Assembly (NCBI RefSeq): GCF_028009165.1
Contig: NC_079242.1
Location: 5,146,001-5,210,000, forward strand
DNA length: 64,000 nucleotides
Origin: Akanthomyces muscarius
Taxonomy: Eukaryota > Ascomycota > Sordariomycetes > Hypocreales > Cordycipitaceae
Reading direction: 5' to 3'
The position numbers and the translations under genes were made by a program. This document shows, one piece after another, positions 1 to 11,760 of this stretch (the stretch's first letter is position 1; each line of letters starts with the position of its first letter). The notes below the pieces were generated by a model. It ran no database searches. It worked only from the letters and a program-made list of their open reading frames with translations, and was not told the DNA's origin.

Positions 1-3000
1 GCGCTCGCAGATGGCGTCCTCGAGCGTCAGCGACGCGACGGTGCGGAACGCGCCGATGGACTCGGACGCAAACTTGGAGCTCTCGGCAAACACGGCATTG
101 TTCATCTTTTCAAACTCAATCTCGTACCGGAAGCGCCAGTACGTGGACCCCAGCAGGATGGGCACCACCACGCAGAGCGACACGATGGCGAGCTTCCACG
201 CGAAGCAAAAGGCGATGAGGATGGAGCCGAGCAGAGTAAAGAGGCCAATGTACACGCTGGCCATGTTGGCGCCCATCAGCTCCTCGAGCTTCTGCGGGTC
301 GCCAGAGGCGCGCGCCGTCATGGTCCCCTGGGAGTGGTCGTCGTGGTCGAAAAATGACGGCTTCTGGTACAGGATGGAGACAAAGTACGCGCGCTGGTAC
401 TTGGCGCGGATGACGTTGGCGGTGCGCGTCGCGAAGAAGAAGGTGCACGTGTATGCGGCGCCGACGCCGAGGGCGAGGATGAGCCACATGAGGGCGTAGA
501 ACTCGCTGTCACGACGGAAGCGCGCGCGGTCCGCCGCGTAGCCAAACACGACAATGACCTTGGCGAACAGGAAAGCCTGGATGGGGATGGCCGCGCCCGC
601 GCAGGCGGCGCAGAAGAGCGTCAGGAACATCATGTGCCAGTGGCTGCGCGTCTCGTAGAAGAAGCGTCCAAAGCTGGCAAAGAAGCCGCGGTTCTTGTCA
701 GTCGTCGCTGCTTCAGCCGCGATGGCGTCGGCTTCAGGTTTGGCCTTGCTCGTCTCGTGCGCCAACTCTTCGGCGACATCCGCCTGTTCTTCTAGGATAC
801 CCTCACCCGCATCCGTGGCCTCGCCGAGAGAAAGGGCCTGGGCGTGGACCAAACCAGCATAGACACCGCCTTCGACATCGAGCAGGCTCTCGTGCGTGCC
901 CGTCTCGACGACCTGGCCTTTTTTTAGGACGACAATCTTGTCGGCCTTTTTGATGGTGGAGAGCCGGTGCGCAATGGTAATGGTGGTGCGGTTCTGGGCG
1001 ACGCGGTCGAGGGCCGCCTGGACAATTTTTTCACCACGCACGTCGATGGCGCTGGTAGCCTCGTCAAAGATTAGGATCTTAGGCTGGCGGACAATGGAGC
1101 GCGCAATGGCGATGCGCTGCCGCTGGCCGCCGGAGAGCTTGGCGCCGCCGTCACCGACCGTTGTGTCGTAGCGCTGTCCACGTTAGTTGAAGTGTTAAGA
1201 AAGGGAAGGCGGGGGACAACATACTTGTGGCAGCTTATCAATGAATTCGTCCGCAAATGCCTCCTTGCAAGCCGCCTTGACCATCTCGCGCTTCTTTTCC
1301 TCCGGCTCGTTTTCCCATTGCGTGCCGACCAGACCGTTGCTCACGTTGGCATAGATGGACTCGTTGAAGAGAAAAGGTTCCTGCTGAACGAGGCCAATCT
1401 GCGTGCGCCACCATTTGACGTTGATGTCGTCGATGGAGTGGCCGCAGGTGGTGACGCTGCCCGCGAGGGAAATGGGAGGCCCGGACAAGGCATCCAATTC
1501 AGCCTGAGCAGCGGCCGCCTCCTCCTCGGTGGGCTCCTCGTCGTCACTGTCGCCCTTTTTCTTCTTTTTCTTCTTTTCGACGGCCTTGGCCACAACGTAC
1601 TGCTCTTTTAGCGAGTACCAGCGCTCGATGAGGCCAACAATGGTGCTCTTCCCCGACCCAGAAGGACCGACAATGGCGGTGGTCTTGCCCGATTCAAGAC
1701 GCAGGCTCAGGTTGTCGAGGACCTTGACGTGAGGACGGCTCGGATACGCAAACGTGACGTCTTCGAGAACAATGTCCTGATCGGCCGTGATATCGGGGGC
1801 GGCAAGGTGGCCAGGTTCAGGGCGCGGGGCGTCAATGACGGTGAAGAATTGGCAGGCGGCGACAGTGGCTTTGCTCACGGCGAGCAGTGGCGTGGACGTG
1901 CGTTCGAGCGAAAATAGAAGCATCATGACGGAAAACAAGACCCTTGGATGGTCAGTGGAAAAAGGGCCAAGTCGAATTCCGGAGCATGCTTACACGATGA
2001 TGGTGCCGACGTCGTTGACAGTGCCCTGGAGAAAAGCCTTGGCGCCGTACCAAAAGGACAAACTGAAAGCAGAAAAGATGCCGAAAAACTGCAGGTGGTC
2101 AGTCAAGCCTTACGCAATTGCGGAAAGGGAGTCATACAACGAGACCGAATTGTAGGGCGATCAAAGGACTGGTAGACTGTGCATTCTTTCGAGACTCTTC
2201 AATGACGGCAGCGTATTTCTTGGCGATGCGCATCTCGGCTCCGCAGGCCATAATCATACGAATGCTGCCCAAAGTCTCGCTGGCAATGGCGTTTGATTTT
2301 GCCTCCAACTGCGCCGAAGCATTAGTCTCTGTACATCTGCACCAGCGTCAGACTCATACCTTGCTCGTGCGGCTTTGCCCTTTCACGATGAGGGGCAGCA
2401 AAACGCCAATGGTAATCATGATGAAAACAATGGCCGACGATGTGACCAGAGTCAGTCGCCAGCTGTAGATAAAGGCGACCACGATGGCGGCGACCATGGT
2501 TGCGTTGAACTCGATAAAGGTGCCGAGCTTCTCGGAGATGCCGAGCTGCAGCGTGTTGCTCGTGGTGGTGATTGTGCTGGTGGCGAAGCCGGGCGGCATC
2601 GAGTCAAAGACGTGGATGCTCTGCGCAAAGAGAGCCTGCAGGAAGTGAAGACGGATGGCCGAGGAAATGCGGATTCCAATCATGCGAAAGGCAAACTGGG
2701 AGCGGCGGTCAGGTAATGTTGGGGGATGCTACGGGTCGGGAGAGAATGCATACTTTGTTGATGTAGTTGAGGAAGAGTCTGCCGAGAAACAGGCCAAGCA
2801 TGTATAATCTGGCGCAGTCGGTCAAATTAACGTACGATGTTCTGGGGTTGGAAGCGCTTACGACAGCCTTTGCAGGGTCGACCTGAAAGCTTCGGGGGAT
2901 AGGGTGCCAGAGCCAGCAAAGCTAGTAAACTGGCTGGTGAAGCGGCCTGAGATGAAGAAGACGTCAACGGTTTGCTACTGATGATGTGACGGGGGAATCG

Positions 3001-3293
3001 TACCGAACACGACATTGAGCAGGGGCAGCGTGATGCCAGCGCCGACCGAGGCCAAGGAGCCAAAGGCATATGCGGCAAAATCCCATTTGCTGGCGTATCT
3101 GAATACTCTCTGGGGAAACACCTGCGTTAGAATTCAAAACCCCATATGTCTGTCAGATGCTGAAGCGTACCAGATAATCGTGAAAGTTTGCCTCGCGCTG
3201 GGGGCGCACTTGGCTCGCCACATCTTTCTTGTCATTGTTCTTTTCGTCATCCACTGGCGGCGAGACGCCTTGCTTTTCCGGCGCGTCAGTCAT
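1..3293 (-). CDS. ABC-B type exporter (multidrug/a-factor exporter-like), partial at left edge
   Basis: Membrane ABC exporter that would pump lipophilic substrates or a peptide by ATP hydrolysis; the substrate is not readable. Nine exons on the minus strand join in frame: 3293-3171, 3121-3004, 2946-2862, 2808-2754, 2695-2360, 2308-2138, 2088-1994, 1942-1225 and 1173 to base 1, giving 958 visible residues of an expected ~1300. The start at 3293 is fixed by an in-frame TGA 27 bases upstream of it. First membrane domain is about residues 50-350. NBD1 has Walker A GPSGSGKST at 420-428, signature LSGGQ near 580, Walker B ILIFDEA near 600-605 and an H-loop (AHRLST). The second membrane domain starts near 725; NBD2 lies outside the window. 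Odd point: between Walker A and the Q-loop (LVQQEP) NBD1 carries an extra charged segment with a run of seven lysines and an acidic stretch. Intron borders are inferred by eye. Confidence 0.93.
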
Positions 3294-4424
3294 ATTCGCG
3301 CAAGGAAGTCAACGAAACATGCCATCGACAAGAAGCTTTTCTGCAGCTCCCGGTTTCATGTCGACGGGCTCCCGGCGGGCACAAAGTCTCCGAGAAGTAG
3401 GAGTAGGAGTCAGCTGCGCTTGGCACTAAGACGTCAACGGCTGGGAGCCCACTATTAACCTTGACGCGAGGAATACGGCTAGTTTTTTAGTGTCGTATAC
3501 ATTTAGATGAAAGGCTGAAGGCGCAGCGATGATGACTGCAGTCGAGCCCCGAAAATCTAGGCATCAAGATTAGAGGTGCTGTTCCTGGTGTGTCCAGGCA
3601 AGGCATCAGCTTTCCGACCAGCCCTATGGCGACGGGAGGCGCGGCAGCAACAGCCCGTTTCGTCTGTGGATTCGAACGCTCAGCTCTAAAGATTCTCATC
3701 TCTCCATTCGGTCTCGGAAGCCTTGAGTAAGATGCGAAATGTAGAGCACACCTCGCGGCTGTCGAGTCACGCCTCGTGGCTACGAGCTACTTCTTTCGGC
3801 GCAGGGGCAGTACCGGCTGCCTCAGCTCGGATGATGTTGAGAGCCGAGGACCCATTCTGCGTGACGACTGATACCAAGAGAGCAACAGCATCATGAATTT
3901 TCTTCAGATGGATGTGACGCCGCAAAACGTTTATTTCCAAGACAGTTTCTGTAATACCCGACGTCTAAATGGCTCCCCCGCTGTGGGCCAGTCCTCCGGC
4001 CGCTAGCCGCTACAGTTGCGCAACGCTTCAGGATAAAGTTTACGCATGTAAATGAATCAAATATCCGGACAAGTCAAAATGAGCAATACATCCATTCTCA
4101 TGAGTAGCCGCTAAATATCCAACACCGTAGCACCAACCGTCGGCCAGGAACATGCAGCCATACCGCTACATTGAATAGTGGGGAGCTCCCCTGCGGCGAT
4201 GGCGGGGTAGCTTAGCTTCTAGCTTGCTCAGCTTCTTGCTTCCTTTTTTCGTCTTCATTTCCATTAAACGGCCTCTTGTTTTTCTTCAACGGCCTCATTT
4301 TCTTCATTCGAACCTCTTTCTTCGTACAAAAGCATTCGCTTTGCTCCTGGCGAGTCAGGCACCGCACCGAACACCACCAACCAAACATAACCCTCCCACT
4401 CGATACCCAACATTCCACATAACC
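3294..4424. promoter_or_regulatory. Divergent intergenic region between ABC exporter and amidohydrolase
   Basis: About 1.1 kb separating two divergently transcribed genes, so it should hold both promoters and 5' leaders. I see no convincing TATA box or other gene. A pyrimidine-rich stretch (about 4225-4420) lies just before the amidohydrolase ATG, as is usual for fungal leaders. Confidence 0.5.
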
Positions 4425-5543
4425 ATGGCCTCCTCCGACAACCAGCTCGTGCTCCCCATCATCGACGCCCACATCCACCTCTACCCAGCTTCCGAGCTCG
4501 ACACCCTCTCCTGGGCGCATCCCGAGCACCCGCTCTACGGCCAGCAGTCCCTCGCGCAGTACAAGGAAGCCACCAAGACGGCCCCGTCCCTCCTCGGCTT
4601 CATCTTTGTCGAGACGGACCGCAAGCACGACCTGGCCGCCGGCGCCGCCGACGGCTCCGGCTGGGACGCGCCGCTCCAAGAGGTCCGCTGGCTGCGCCGA
4701 ATCGCGCTCGGCGAGCCCAAGGACGGCGAGGGCCACGCCGCCGAAGACAAGAAGCTCTGCCTCGGCATCGTGCCCTGGGCGCCGCTCCCCAGCGGGCCCA
4801 AGGTGCTGGACAAGTACCTCGACAGGGTCAAGGAGGAGGCGGGCGAGGCCTGGCCCAAGGTCAAGGGCTTCCGCTACCTGCTGCAGGATAAGCCCAGCGG
4901 CACCATGCTGGAGCAGGACTTCATCGACGGGCTAAAGCTGCTTGGCCGTCGCGGATTCGTGTTCGAGGTCGGCGTGGACCAGCACCGCCGGGGACGCAAG
5001 CAGCTCGACGAGCTGATTGAGCTCGTGGACCGCGTGCACGACGGCGTGCCCGAGGACGAAAAGGTCAAGCTAGTCATCAGTACGCCTCTCACTCTCCCCC
5101 CCGCCCCCAAGCTCCTGATTAGATGAGCCCGCTGACCGCAAACAGACCACCTCTGCAAGCCCGACTTCTCCGTCTACAGCCTCGCCACCGACGCCTCGTT
5201 CCACGCTTGGCGCACCACCATCTACGCCCTCGGCAAGGTGCCCCAGGTCTACATGAAGCTGTCCGGCGGCTTCGCCGAGATGCCCCCCGCCCTGCGCGCC
5301 CAGGACGCCGCCCACATCTTCCAGTCGACGTTTGGCTGGCTCGGCGTCGTCCTCGCCACGTTTGGCGCCCGCCGCATCATGTTTGGCAGCGACTGGCCCG
5401 TCTGCACCGTCGACATGCCCGAGGGCGAGGGCTGGCCGCGCTGGAAAGAGGTCGTCGAGAAGATGTGCTGGATGGCGTCGCTGGACGACGAGGAGAGGGC
5501 CATGATCTTTGGCGGCACCGCCAAGGAGGCGTACGGCCTGTGA
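4425..5543 (+). CDS. Amidohydrolase-2 family metal-dependent hydrolase
   Basis: Predicted 350-aa TIM-barrel hydrolase of the amidohydrolase-2 family, which includes fuconolactonase-like lactonases and ACMSD-type decarboxylases; the substrate cannot be told from sequence. Two exons, 4425-5079 and 5146-5543, flank a 66-bp GT...AG intron and rejoin as V-I-N-H-L-C-K. The metal motif DAHIHLY is at residues 14-20 (His16 and His18), a second histidine follows the splice in NHLCKPD, and the C-terminal GSDWPV supplies the usual catalytic Asp. The ATG at 4425 was chosen because it directly precedes the conserved N-terminus and sits in a good context (AACCATGG); the frame stays open upstream to 4224, but that segment is pyrimidine-rich leader. 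It converges with the coiled-coil gene on the other strand. Likely cytosolic, with no signal peptide. Confidence 0.9.
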
Positions 5544-5934
5544 TGGCGTGACTAGCATCGAGGCCGAGGAGGCTTGAAGGGCGTGCAACATGTCGGTAGA
5601 ATAATCATGGCTCTGTACGACATGTCGTATATCAGAAACCAGGCAGGGCCAACATCAGTATTTGTGTCGCTACAATTTCAAATTGAAGAGAGGGTAAAAG
5701 GTTCATCATCATTAAAGGCTTGAAGGTCATGCAAAAATGGTATCAACGCCCGTCATCTGCGATGACATGAGAATAAAAAATAAAAAAAAAGCAATCAATC
5801 CCACACCTAGACATGTCCATTCATCCATCCGTCCATGTTTATCCAGTCCATGTCTCAACCTATTCACCGTCTCGTAACATCATAACACACTCGTCAAGAA
5901 CCAGCATCCCAACCAGCGACTTTGAAAAAGAAAA
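5544..5934. other. Convergent 3' intergenic region
   Basis: Holds the 3' untranslated ends of two converging genes. It is A/T-richer than the genes, with an A-rich stretch around 5774-5792 (AATAAAAAATAAAAAAAA) that could serve as a polyadenylation signal for the plus-strand gene. No other gene seen. Confidence 0.5.
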
Positions 5935-8115
5935 TCACTGACCGCGGCCGCGATGGCTGCCCATCTTCTCAATCGAGCTCATAATCCCACTTCTCGATCC
6001 CGGGATTCTCAGCCCCGCCGCGCCTCCAATCCCGCTTCCTGCCGCCGCAGCAGTAGCACCACCACGATACGCCGATCCCGGGGCCCTCAGTCCCGACGCT
6101 TTGCCAACACTGCCCCTTCTCCCGTCCGGGATGATTTGCCGTCCGGGCGTGGTCGTCTGGAGCGACAGGGGCCTCTTGCCGGGTGTCTTGGCCCCAGCGG
6201 CATGGCCCGGCTCCGGCATCATCGGGCGTGAAGGGGATGGTAGCGCTGCTGCCGCCGAGGGCGCCTGCTTGCCGCCGACAATGCTCTGCATCGACATCAT
6301 CTCCTCGGCCAGCTGGACGAGCTCGCCCTTTTCGACGCGCTCCTGCTCCAGCAGGCCGTGCAGGTGCTGGTTGTCGCCCTGCACAGAGGACACGACGGCT
6401 TCGAGGCGCTGCACCGTGGCGTTGAGCTCGCGAATCGTCACGCGGTCGCGGCTCGCCTGCTCCTTGTCCGCCTCGGCGTTGGCCTGCGCGGCCACGAGCA
6501 GCGTGTCGTCTGGGTTGGGGTGTCCAGCCTGCAGGCTCGCATTCTCCTCGCAGAGGTCGAGCACGCGGCGTTCGAGCTCCTTGACTTTCTTCTCCCAGCG
6601 GGACTCGTAGGATCGCTTCAGTGCCGCCACCTTGGTCTGGTGCTTGATCTTGTACAGTCCGTGCAGCTCACGCGACATGCGCTCGACGGCCAATTCTGCC
6701 TCTCTGCTCGTCTCTCCCGGGGACGAGGGTTTGCTGGGATCCGACTCAGTCTCTCTGCCAGCGCGCAGGCCGGCAATCTTGCTTTCCGCTTCTTGGTGCA
6801 TAATCTCGGCAGCCTCGCGGCGCTTCTCGCTCTCTTCGAGCTTGTGCTCCACCTCCTCCCGTTCCTGCTGCCCGTGGACAATTTCATCGCGTAGCTTGTG
6901 CAGCACGGTCTCCATCTCCCGACCGCGGCGCTCCCAGTCTTCCTTTTCAGCCACCGCCTGCTCGCGCTGGGCCGACTCCTCGCGGAGCTTTTCCAGAGAC
7001 TCGCCCACGCGCTTCTCCGCGTCGCCGACCGCCGTTTTGAGGGACTGCACCTCGGCCTCTTTGCCACTCAGAGAGGCCTTGAGGGATGAGATTTCAGAAA
7101 GGAAGCCAGACTTCAGCGACTCGAGCTCGCGCGAGGAGATTGACGGCATGCTACGCGGCGTCGGCAGCGGGGGAATGTCAAAGTCGATGAGCGCTGTCGT
7201 GGCGCCGGCTCTGCTTGGCGTGGCCGCAGTGAGATTGGGCATCGTGCTGGACGACGGCAGCGGCTTCTTTTCCGGGGAGCGGCGCGGGTGCCGCAGCGAG
7301 TCGGTAAAGTCCATGAGAAGATTAGTCGTGTTGCTACTCTCGTCTCGTGTGCTCGGACGCGACGACGACACGTTGGCGAGCGCCGCCAGCTTGGCAGGGC
7401 TCTGCTGCGCCCGCCAGTTGGCGTAGCTAGTGAGCGTCGGTACGGCCGAAAAGGTGCTAAACGTGCTGGCCATGGTGTCGTCTGGGTTAAAGCCGCCATC
7501 TTCCTGGTTGCTCATTGCCGTCGGCGGCCGTGACGGCGCCTTGTTCTCTTCCTCCTCGTCATCTTCAAAAATGTCAATGGGACGCTGCAGGTGCCCATTC
7601 GTTCGCATTGTCTCATCCAGGCTGGCCTGCCTGTCTCGCACCTCATCCACTCCGCCGCCGCCAATCTTGACGGGGAACCGCTTCTCCGGCGACGAAATCT
7701 TTCTAGCAGTCCGCGTCGGGGGCGGCCCCATGTTGCTGCCGTCTATTTGGGACGCCTCCTCACTGCTGCGCTTGCGGTTGAGAATCTTGAGGGGCGAAAG
7801 CTCTGTGCCCGAGATGACGCGGCTGTGGCGGCGGTCTTTAACCGGCGACAGGCTCGGTCCATTCATGACGCTGGCGGGCCGCGAGCTGCCGTTTTCTTGC
7901 TGGCTGTGGGTAGTGGCGGCCGTCACGGCGCTGGTGTTGCTGACGAGCGGCGAGGACATGGTGTCTCCGTCTTCATTGACAGACGTCTTTGTGTAGATGT
8001 GGTCCTCGCTCGTGGATGTCACTGTATATTTCCGGACCTCGTAGTCGCCTTCGTAGCGACGAGGGCTAGGTGAGCGGTTGAGGGTGGCATCGTGTGCCGG
8101 TGACAGCGGAAACAT
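5935..8115 (-). CDS. Coiled-coil phosphoprotein, possibly spindle-pole-body Cut12-like
   Basis: Single-exon 726-aa protein. The N-terminal ~320 residues look disordered and rich in Ser/Pro/Thr, with many SP and TP sites (SPSPRR, LSPVKD, LSPLKI, SSPEK) of the kind used by cyclin-dependent kinases. Residues about 325-610 form long heptad-type coiled coil (repeated LKxxL, EEVEHKLEESEKRRE). The C-terminal ~100 residues are basic and Gly/Ala/Ser-rich, ending in RGRGQ. A block within the coiled coil (HGLYKIKHQTKVAALKRSY) reminds me of fungal spindle-pole-body formation proteins of the Cut12 type; this is recollection only and should be treated as a hypothesis. Start at 8115 is the first ATG of the open frame. 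Its promoter lies between the gene and a retrotransposon that begins about 500 bp upstream. Confidence 0.85.
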   Translation of the reverse strand: MFPLSPAHDATLNRSPSPRRYEGDYEVRKYTVTSTSEDHIYTKTSVNEDGDTMSSPLVSNTSAVTAATTHSQQENGSSRPASVMNGPSLSPVKDRRHSRVISGTELSPLKILNRKRSSEEASQIDGSNMGPPPTRTARKISSPEKRFPVKIGGGGVDEVRDRQASLDETMRTNGHLQRPIDIFEDDEEEENKAPSRPPTAMSNQEDGGFNPDDTMASTFSTFSAVPTLTSYANWRAQQSPAKLAALANVSSSRPSTRDESSNTTNLLMDFTDSLRHPRRSPEKKPLPSSSTMPNLTAATPSRAGATTALIDFDIPPLPTPRSMPSISSRELESLKSGFLSEISSLKASLSGKEAEVQSLKTAVGDAEKRVGESLEKLREESAQREQAVAEKEDWERRGREMETVLHKLRDEIVHGQQEREEVEHKLEESEKRREAAEIMHQEAESKIAGLRAGRETESDPSKPSSPGETSREAELAVERMSRELHGLYKIKHQTKVAALKRSYESRWEKKVKELERRVLDLCEENASLQAGHPNPDDTLLVAAQANAEADKEQASRDRVTIRELNATVQRLEAVVSSVQGDNQHLHGLLEQERVEKGELVQLAEEMMSMQSIVGGKQAPSAAAALPSPSRPMMPEPGHAAGAKTPGKRPLSLQTTTPGRQIIPDGRRGSVGKASGLRAPGSAYRGGATAAAAGSGIGGAAGLRIPGSRSGIMSSIEKMGSHRGRGQ

Positions 8116-8495
8116 GTTTTCTAGCTGTCGTTTGTTGTGTGATGAATATAATCGTAACGTCGTTTTTGGTTATGGCAGGCTAAAGACGAGAAGCAGTAAA
8201 AGAAGAATTTGATGCGCATTCAATCATTCAATCATTCAAGTCTGGTTGTTTGCGTTGTATTTGTTTGTTGAAATGCAAAAGGAGTTTCGTTTCGTTCCAA
8301 ACTCGAATGCTGGTTGTCGTTGTGGAGCTCAGACGCAGGGAGCATTCTGTGGCGGCGTTGGCCCAGCAACGATCATCGAACAAACAACTGCACGCACGTG
8401 ACGGACGACTTACACGCAGCTGCAACTCGTTCCGGTGTTACTATCGTCTCTCTTAAAAGAAAAGTAGACGAACAAAAATTAGACTAAAAGTCAGG

Positions 8496-8532
<37 letters not shown>

Positions 8533-8609
8533 ATAAAAAAATCAAAAACAAATCAAAAACAAATCAAAAAAAAAAAGTCGGGGCACTTCCAAACGAATTA
8601 TCTAGGACG
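8116..8609. promoter_or_regulatory. Upstream region of the coiled-coil gene with long A-rich tract
   Basis: Promoter/leader of the minus-strand coiled-coil gene. It contains a run of 30 A at 8501-8530 followed by A-rich, partly tandem sequence (repeated AAATCAAAAAC) to about 8577. Composition is otherwise normal and shows no sign of RIP. The retrotransposon target duplication starts at 8610. Confidence 0.55.
8501..8530. repeat. Homopolymer A30
   Basis: Uninterrupted run of 30 adenines on the plus strand, followed by a short tandem A-rich repeat. It could be a simple repeat or the relic tail of a non-LTR element; no coding remnant is visible beside it. Confidence 0.95.
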
Positions 8610-8614
8610 TTCTC
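8610..8614. repeat. Target site duplication, left copy (TTCTC)
   Basis: Five bases TTCTC immediately before the 5' LTR, identical to those after the 3' LTR at 21428-21432. Confidence 0.93.
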
Positions 8615-8788
8615 TGTTGGGCCACGGTCACGTGCTCCGCAGCACTTCCTGCCCTCCATCGCCGCCGTGCCCATCTTGTATCTTAGCTTCTATATCACTT
8701 AATACACACCAAATCTCTAATAAAGCTTTATTATATCGTGTGCTTGTTTCTCCCTTTATACCTCTATCACTTCACTCCGTACACCATA
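8615..8788 (+). repeat. 5' LTR (174 bp)
   Basis: Begins TGTTGGGCC and ends ACACCATA, where the final TA is the RIP-changed form of the canonical CA kept in the 3' copy. It aligns without gaps to 21254-21427. I count 19 differences, all transitions: in the outer half the 5' copy keeps the ancestral C/G, in the inner half the 5' copy is the mutated one. Confidence 0.95.
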
Positions 8789-9900
8789 TAGTAGTAATTG
8801 CCTTAGCGTGGAAATAAGTTCTTTAACACCCTATACCAATCCTAAGCTAGCCCCGCTCTCAGATAAGGTTTATTAACCATTCCGCTAACAGTCTATAACG
8901 TAACTTAGTCACTAGATAGTCAAGCCGCGCTCCTAATCCTAAGATTATATAAATTAAAGCCTTTTAAACTCCCTAAGTTAAGCCTCGCTCCTCTTTTAGT
9001 ATAGTTAAGCCTAAATAAGCCTCCTATAACCCTCTTTAATACGACCTCCCTAAGCTAAATAAGCTTTCTATATAGTTAAGCCTAACCCACTCCTATAAGC
9101 TATAAATTATTATTAAAAGTTTAAAATAGATACTTAAGGAACTTAAATATAAAAATCCTTTAAGTTATTACCTTTAGATATAAAAGGCCCCTATTAGCTT
9201 AGTTTTCCTCCTAATAGCTAGCCCTAACTGTCTTATAATATAATATTAATATCCTATATATTAAGACCTAGCTTATAACTACCCCTATTACTTCTTTAAA
9301 GGGAGCTAGCAGTTTATTAACTAATCTAATCTACTTTCTATCTTAGACCTTTATATCTTATTAACCTATTCTTATTACTAATAGGACCCTTTTATAGTAC
9401 TTACTTTAGATATAGTAAGAACCTCCCTTATTATAACACTAATAGACACTTCCTACTAAAAGAATAACACTAAGAAGTAGACCTTAAGCCTACTATACTA
9501 ATAGATAAGGTACCCTTTCCCTTTCCTTAATAGGATATTATAACCCTAAAAGCCTTTCCTATATCCTTTAATCTTATTAACCTTTAAGACCTTCTTACTA
9601 AAGACTTACCTATTTATAGTAGAAGAACCTTTAAACCGCTACTATTAGAATTATAAAGACCGCTCTTTACCTACTAGGCTAAATCCTTCTCTAGTTAGTA
9701 TAAACCTTAAAACATCTTATATAATAATAGTATATAAAGTAACAGCCTAGATAATATACCCTCTAAGCCACCTAGTACTAGTAAGACACCCCCTAATTCC
9801 TTCTATCTATCTATAGTCACCTCCTAACCTCCATATCCTATTATACCCCTAAAACTAGTATTACTTACTAGTATATATAGTAGTAGATAATCTAGTATAG
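8789..9900 (+). other. RIP-mutated leader of the retrotransposon
   Basis: About 1.1 kb after the 5' LTR in which I could not follow a convincing protein frame. The primer binding site should lie at its start (sequence after 8788 is TAGTAGTAATTGCCTTAG), but RIP has hidden its tRNA match. Confidence 0.5.
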
Positions 9901-11760
9901 CCCCTCTAGTATCCCTTATATAGCCACTTAAAGATTATACTAGAGCGGATTATTTAAAAGACACTATTATTATTAGTATTACCACTAAGGAAATCTAGAA
10001 TAGCTACCTCTTATATCTCTAGCCCTTACTTAATAGTAAAGTGGTAGTAACTAAAGCTATCCTTTATAGTATACCTACTATAAACTATAGTTAACTAAAA
10101 GCTAGGACTCTCTAAGATTTAAATAAGAAAACTTCTATCTTCCTTAATAAGTAAGCTATTATAGTTATAGTCTTATAGTTTTAATAAGGTCCTAATATAG
10201 CTAACCTTATATAATAATAACTAATATAATAGTACTAGTCCTACTCTAGCTAAAATATATCTACCCTTAGCCTATATTATTCCGCTAAAAGATATAGTTA
10301 TATTATAGATAATAATATCCCTAGTTCTTAACCTTACTATAAACATTACTTTAACGATAATATATATAGCCTACTACTATATTATAAATATTACTCTAAT
10401 AAAGACATATATAACCTACTAGGCTAATATAGATAGGGTAAAGAAAAGAGTAGACCTTATATCCACACTATCCCTAAGCTTAGCCTCCTTATATATAACT
10501 CTACTATTATATTAGTTAACATATATATCTCCTAGTTAAATATACTAGCTTAGCTTTATAGAGAAGACACTATATTAGCTTCTATTATTCCTAGTCTAAT
10601 ATCCTAACTAGAATTAGATAGCTATAAATAGTTTAATTCTTTTAGTCCTTTTATTAAAGACAGGCTAATCTTAGACTTTCCTTTTTAGAAGGAATAACTT
10701 TATTAACGTTTCTAGCTTAACTATAGTTAAATTATTTAAGAAGTAAATAGTATTATCTACTTATTTATAAATAAGTTAGTTTTATCTCTAAATTAGTACC
10801 TAAACTAGAAGATTACTAAATATAGTAAAGCTAGCTATATTAATAATAACTTAGTTACTTACCGCCTACTATTAGATATAGACCTTACCCTTTCTAAACT
10901 CGTTAACACTTAGAGTGATAATCTTTCTAGTAAATAGGTATAATAAACACTTATATCTAAAGCCCTAAGTGCTAGAAAAGATTAGAAATAGTAGAATTAA
11001 GTTATAATAACCTTTTAGTAAGAGCTCTCCTAATTATCTAAAAGCTATACTACTTAGAATAGATATAATTTAGGTCCTTAACTATCTTAATCTTAGCTAT
11101 ACTTATACTAAGACTCTAACAGTTTATATAGCTATAGCCGCCTATATAAACCCTAAGATAATATAGTATTTAATCGCCCTTACTCTAGAGATTTCTATAA
11201 CTTTTAATTATCTAATAGTTAGGATAATAGATATAAGCGTAAAGATTATCGTCCCTAATAAATAGGTATTCCCCTATCTAGCTAAGAATTATAACCCTAC
11301 TTAGCTAATAATAGTAACTATTTAGATTAGAATAGTCTACCCTATTCTAACTCTTAGGATTATTACTGTCCTAATAATAATAACCACTACTACTTACCCT
11401 TATAAGATAGGTACTAGTTACCTTCTTAAGATCACTATTATAATTTATATAGTAATAAACTGTATTTTAACTAGCCTAAAGTAAGGAAGGAGCGTTTTAA
11501 CCGCCTACCTCTACCCGCTGCCTAAGTCTATCTAATTTAAGTAAATATTACTAAGCTATCTTTAGATACCTTTACTAATAAGGATAGATATTAGTCCCTT
11601 ATAGTAAAAGATTACTATAGCTACTAGTAGGGAGTAAGCCGCCCCTACTATAGATATCTATATATTTATTACTATCTATTATAAAGTTATAAAACCTATA
11701 TTACTAAGAAAAGAATATACCCTAATAGGCTAGATTATAATAACTTTTACTATTAGAATT
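9900..11760 (+). pseudogene. gag-like ORF of the retrotransposon (RIP-inactivated)
   Basis: In the frame of positions divisible by 3, reading TAA/TAG as former Gln gives a long continuous, mostly hydrophilic protein. It has a helical middle section (for example around 10,660-10,960) and a basic C-terminal part near 11,220-11,260 (DNRYKRKDYRP). Around 10,332-10,415 there are regularly spaced Tyr/His residues that could be RIP-changed Cys of zinc-finger motifs. Position between the leader and pol, length, and the -1 frame relation to pol fit a Gag. No intact start codon; the limits are approximate. Function is inferred from position, not from a recognised capsid fold. Confidence 0.6.

Noticed and set aside
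3640..3740. tRNA-like B-box (CGTTCGAATCC) on the minus strand
   Set aside because: The bases around the loop do not form a T-stem and no acceptor stem is possible; not a tRNA.
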